Shown piece after piece: positions 60,351-64,000 of a DNA stretch of 64,000 nt (positions are counted from its first letter, which is position 1; every line of letters starts with the position of its first letter). The DNA is taken from positions 44,361,270 to 44,425,269 of the forward strand of contig NC_086375.1 of NCBI RefSeq assembly GCF_036588685.1. Reading direction: 5' to 3'. Below the pieces are notes generated by a model. That model made no database searches. It saw nothing but the letters and a program-made list of their open reading frames with translations, and was not told where the DNA came from. Source of the DNA: Mytilus trossulus (Eukaryota; Mollusca; Bivalvia; Mytilida; Mytilidae). The position numbers and the translations under genes were made by a program.

Positions 60351-60994
60351 TAAATTATAATCCTGGTACCTTTGATAACTACTATGACGAATGTCGTATA
60401 ATGCAAAAAACAGCTAGAGATACATATACCGAGTCAGAGGTCATTAATTATGTGTATACAGCTGGATAATGCGTCACCAGGGTTCATTTGCACTTTACCT
60501 CAACTCATGTTTCAATTGCAAACAGTATGTGCGTTTCTTTATTACTTTTAAACTAATAGTTTAATCTCATTTGATGTATATAGAGTAGATATAAGATGTA
60601 TACCTGTCCTTTTGTTAGGGTTAAAATGGGGAAATGACCCCAATTTCATGGTTCTGATGTAATTTTTAGCGTTTTGGGAATAAGTCAATTTTCTCAGTAA
60701 GCAGTTTTTAACATTATATTTTCAATCACAGTCGATAAAGCAGGTCTGACATTTCTCCATTGTTTTCAATTTGGATCTTCTTTTTTCCATTCATATCAAG
60801 GGTAATTCCATTAGTTTGACAGCCTTTCACCAGCAATGACGCGAACACTAACTCTGACACTGTTAATATATGATTTCATCCTTTAGATGTAGAATAATTT
60901 GATATTTTCCAATATTACCCTAAACCCTCAAACTAGACTTCCAAAATTGAATTCATAATTTTTTTATATAGATAAAATCACCTGTTAATCACCC

Positions 60995-61160
60995 TAGTTT
61001 TTAGTTGGGTTTGTGTTGTTTATTCTTTAGTTTTCTATGCTGTGTCATGTGTACTATTGTTTGTCTGTTTGTCTTTTTCATTTTTTATCCATGGCGTTGT
61101 CAGTTTATTTTAGATTTATGAGTTTGACTGTCTCTTTGGTATCTTCCGTCCCTCTTTTAG
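60995..61160 (+). repeat. Dispersed repeat family E
   Basis: TTTAGTTTTCTATGCTGTGT and CATGGCGTTGTCAGTTTATT; runs straight into a reverse family A copy. Confidence 0.65.
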
Positions 61161-61325
61161 ACCGTTGTTGTTTTCTGTTTAAATAGTTTCGCACTGGTCA
61201 TTTTGGGGCCCTTTAAAGCTTGCTGTTTGGTGAGCCAATGCACCGTGTTGAAGACCGTACTTTGACATTTGCAAATTGTGACTTGGATGGAGAGTTGTCT
61301 CATTGACACTCATATAACATCTTCT
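61161..61325 (-). repeat. Dispersed repeat family A (reverse)
   Basis: TTTTGGGGCCCTTTAAAGC and GGAGAGTTGTCTCATTGACA. Confidence 0.65.
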
Positions 61326-62104
61326 TTTCTTTTTGTACTTAATCCCTTATTTCAATAAGTATTGTGATAAGTTGTTTTGGAGCGATATATAGAAATATGT
61401 TCGACCTTTACAGTAAGATTTGAATATATATTTTAAAACAAAAAGCTAATTTCATAAATGGGGGGGGGGGGGGTTTGATTCACATACGCTTGGGTATATG
61501 ATACAGATAATATTTTATCATTCATATGATACTCCCAGGCACTTTGGTCTTCAATGGTGGTTATAAGAATTATGCTAATCTATAAACATAAGTCGCTGAC
61601 CAGAAAGAATTCAGCCGAATTTAAGAATTACAAAAAGGCGCTATTAAGAATCAATTGAAAATACGAAGATGTTGTCTTTCTGGTCGCTACAGTTTCACTC
61701 AATCTTATAATAGAAACATCAAAACTTCTCAACGATATCGTTGACGATATTTCTGGGGGTAAATGTGGATCTTGCATGGTCTACTGGTCATGTTTGCCGC
61801 ATATAGTTATTCTCTTTAAGAATAGTTCCAAGAAAAAAGCTAAATATTCAAAAAAAATAAAGCATTGAAAAATAAATGAGGCATCAACAACTCTAATCAA
61901 TGTGTCCTTTATCGTTTTTGAAGGTCTTTAATGTTTTGACTGTTTTTGTTTCTGAAAGTATTTTTTACTCTAATATAGATTTTCAAAATATACAGACACA
62001 TAAGATGAGTGGAAGAGATGTCGTCTGTTTGAAAAACAATAAATTGTAAAGGATTAAATTTGCAATTTCGATTATAATGCGTATGTGTAGCTTTTGTCTT
62101 GCTT
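61326..62104. other. Interior of the large inverted repeat, no gene
   Basis: AT-rich, with a run of about 14 G near 61459. No coding signal. Confidence 0.4.
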
Positions 62105-62235
62105 AAAATTGCTAATGATGAGTACGGTCTTCAACACGGAACCTTTGGCTCACCAAACAGAAAGCTATACACTTTATATATATGTATAAAGGGTCCAAAA
62201 AGTGTGAAACCATCCAAACAGGAAAACCAACGGAA
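62105..62235 (+). repeat. Dispersed repeat family A, diverged
   Basis: GGTCTTCAACACGGAACCTT and ACCATCCAAACAGGAAAACC, in the opposite orientation to 61161-61325. Confidence 0.6.
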
Positions 62236-63469
62236 TACCCATGATCTGGGAAACTCGTGGAATTTTTCTTTTATATGGCATGGTCATTTTAAAGAAAAAG
62301 AGAAAAGAAGGCCCAAATATAAAACAATGGTGAAATGAAAGGCCTGTTTTAAAGACTATGATTGAAAATGTTATGGTTAAAACTATACTAACCGACTTTA
62401 GAAACGCAACACTAGATTAATTTTTTGTTCTTTTTGAATGAATGTGTCACCATGAAAAGCAATGACTCTCTGTTACAAACGCCAAAATGATTGTCAGAAA
62501 GGTCAACAAATTCTGTCTGACAAGTTTTGGGTTCTGTTTTACACCTTCTGATTTTGCAATTGTCCAACCCATTAATTGGTTTTGGAAATTATGCGGTTGG
62601 AACTTGAGGGCTTTAAAGGTTTTCCTTCAATCGATTCTTGGGCAATTCAGTTGATGGGAAAGATTTATGGCATGAATCTGTACGCAATGGCACTCGGCAA
62701 TTTGATTAGAAGTTGACGTTGTGGCCGTAAACATGTGTGGCAAATGGCGTTGTGTAATCAAATTCTGTTGACGTTTCACTGTCACTACACGTTGATCTGT
62801 TCATTGATGGCCAGCAACAAATCTTGTCTACTTGTATCCTTGTCGGAAGGACAGTTCTAAGACACGTTTCTGAAGTCATACAATATGGTTGCAGCACGTA
62901 TATGTTTTCATGTTTGCAGTATTCTTAAGGGCTAATTTAGTTTTTTATTTCTCGGTCTTGGCAATATGGAGATGCAACATTTTTTACTGATTTCAGTCAG
63001 GCAAAAGGATTGAAAGAACTGTTTCACAAAGCAAAAAAAAATGAAACATTCTTTCATGGGTCCAAAATTTCGCTTTAAGAAATTCGTGCGACTTCAAAAA
63101 TTCGGTATGTTCAATAACCACAGGTAAGTCAGATTTTGATATTTTGTAAAGTAAAAGAAGTATGATAAGCAAGCATGTAAAGTAGTTGTAAGAGAATCAA
63201 ACAAGATTTGGTTAAAAAATCAACAAAATGAGTGTTGTTTTTTTAAAGTCGTTCAGAATACTTAATGAGAAATTGGACTCTTTACCGTAAAATTAAACAT
63301 TAACATCCGAACCATGAATTGAGGTCATTTTCTCATTTAAACCCTCGCAAAATGACAGGAATACATCTTACAATTACTCCATATACACAGAATGAGATTA
63401 AAATGTTGGTTTAAAGTAATTGAGAAACTCACATACCGTTTTCCATTGATGAAACATGAGTTGATGTGA
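62236..63469. other. Interior of the large inverted repeat, unrecognised
   Basis: 62400-62900 is less AT-rich than its surroundings, but no frame shows a known domain. Confidence 0.35.
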
Positions 63470-64000
63470 AGTACAAATGAAAACCCAGCTGTGTACAAAT
63501 AATTTAGGACACCTCTGACTCGGTATATGTATCGCTATGTATTGCATTTTAATACGACATTCGTCACAGGCGAGACAATAAAACCATACATTCATTCGCC
63601 AATAATTGAAATCAGAGTTTGTTTATGAAGAGACATTTGATTTTGTCTGTATGTTATATATCATGACAAAACAAGAATTAGCGACGTGTTTAATGATAAT
63701 TAATAGTAGATAATGTTATGGAGATAGTTTAGAGGCACAATATCATATAATGTCATTCTAATTCCATTAATTTAAAATTAGTATTATTGAACTTTATATT
63801 TATTTATATCAAGTTTATGAGCAAAAAGTTAAGGTCACTCGAAGGAGGGTTGAATAAAATCAATATACATATGCAAGGATAAATCTGATGATTATTGTTA
63901 TCTTGTTGCTATTTCAGTTCTGCAAAAAAATCGATGAATATTTTCTGATGAAATACATTGTCGTAATGTACTTTTTCATCAATCTTAGTATTTATTGTCA
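63470..64000 (-). repeat. Right arm of the large inverted repeat, cut by the window end
   Basis: Inverted copy of 59112-60475 without the ribozyme element. The match is still continuing at the last base, so the true arm may be longer. Confidence 0.8.

Larger units (their letters stand above)
59797..60384 (+). mobile_element. Retrozyme-like element: ~354-bp monomer, partial dimer with two hammerheads
   Basis: Two direct repeats of about 235 bp (59797-60031 and 60151-60384) flank 120 bp, so the whole reads as 1.66 copies of a ~354-bp unit. Each repeat holds a type I hammerhead ribozyme in the same place. In retrozymes such spacing lets self-cleavage release a monomer that can circularise. It encodes no protein, so it would need reverse transcriptase from another element. 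The inverted partner arm near 63570 lacks it, which confirms it as an insertion. The target duplication is unclear. Confidence 0.78.
59112..60475 (+). repeat. Left arm of a large inverted repeat
   Basis: TGACAATAAATACTCAGACT and TTCGAGTGACCTTAACTTTT, and after the ribozyme insertion ACATATACCGAGTCAGAGGT, all recur inverted in 63470-64000. About 220 bp near 59470-59700 are extra in this arm. Confidence 0.8.

Noticed and set aside
62400-62900. Less AT-rich segment, possible exon on the minus strand
   Set aside because: No frame shows a domain and no paired splice sites could be defined.

Overview
The window looks like nuclear DNA of a bivalve mollusc, most likely a mussel (Mytilus-type). This is inferred from AT-rich, repeat-dense sequence, metazoan splice sites, dispersed repeats of the kind that fill mussel genomes, B-box/coiled-coil genes of the type expanded in bivalves, and hammerhead-ribozyme repeats. 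No species assignment can be proven from sequence alone. Host genes are sparse: four are well supported. They are an intronless-CDS serpin with a 5'UTR intron (14493-15788, +), two RING-less B-box/coiled-coil (TRIM-like) paralogues (24627-26291 and 44735-46405, both +), and a five-exon SLC16/monocarboxylate-transporter-like gene on the minus strand (53496-58892, 550 codons, all introns phase 1).

The rest is mostly mobile DNA. (1) 991-12658 is one 11,668-bp element with inverted terminal repeats of about 180 bp, a 9-bp target duplication (ATATTTTTG), and two long arms of a ~118-bp satellite in opposite orientation around a short AT-rich loop: a foldback-type element. The satellite motif is also in the terminal repeat, and the arms show mirrored satellite subtypes. 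(2) 31458-34257 and 35753-37728 are further long-inverted-repeat elements; the second has a 9-bp duplication and a perfect 22-bp palindrome. (3) 18640-21130 (RTE-like) and 11040-11775 are decayed non-LTR retrotransposons on the minus strand. (4) 40697-43219 is a Penelope-like reverse transcriptase, one 841-codon frame broken only by two TGA codons; a second small Penelope fragment lies at 52700-52865. (5) Hammerhead ribozymes occur in six copies. The best pair (59948-59995 and 60302-60350) sits in a dimer-like, retrozyme-like insertion at 59797-60384. The matching arm of a surrounding inverted repeat (59.1-64.0 kb) lacks that insertion. (6) Tandem-containing dispersed bivalve repeats fill 47.4-50.4 kb, and one carries a 37-bp palindromic insertion with a 9-bp duplication.

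Layout: 1-12.7 kb foldback element; 14.2-15.8 serpin; 16-24 kb repeats and RTE remnant; 24.6-26.3 first TRIM-like gene, with a 594-bp inverted-repeat element 11 bp after its stop; 27-40 kb non-genic DNA with nested inverted-repeat elements; 40.6-44.2 Penelope-like element; 44.7-46.4 second TRIM-like gene; 47-53 kb repeats; 53.5-58.9 transporter; 59-64 kb inverted repeat with the ribozyme element. The host genes show no sign of acting together. No prokaryote-style operons, CRISPR, rRNA or confident tRNA genes were seen. Repeat boundaries were read by eye and are approximate unless a flanking duplication is given.
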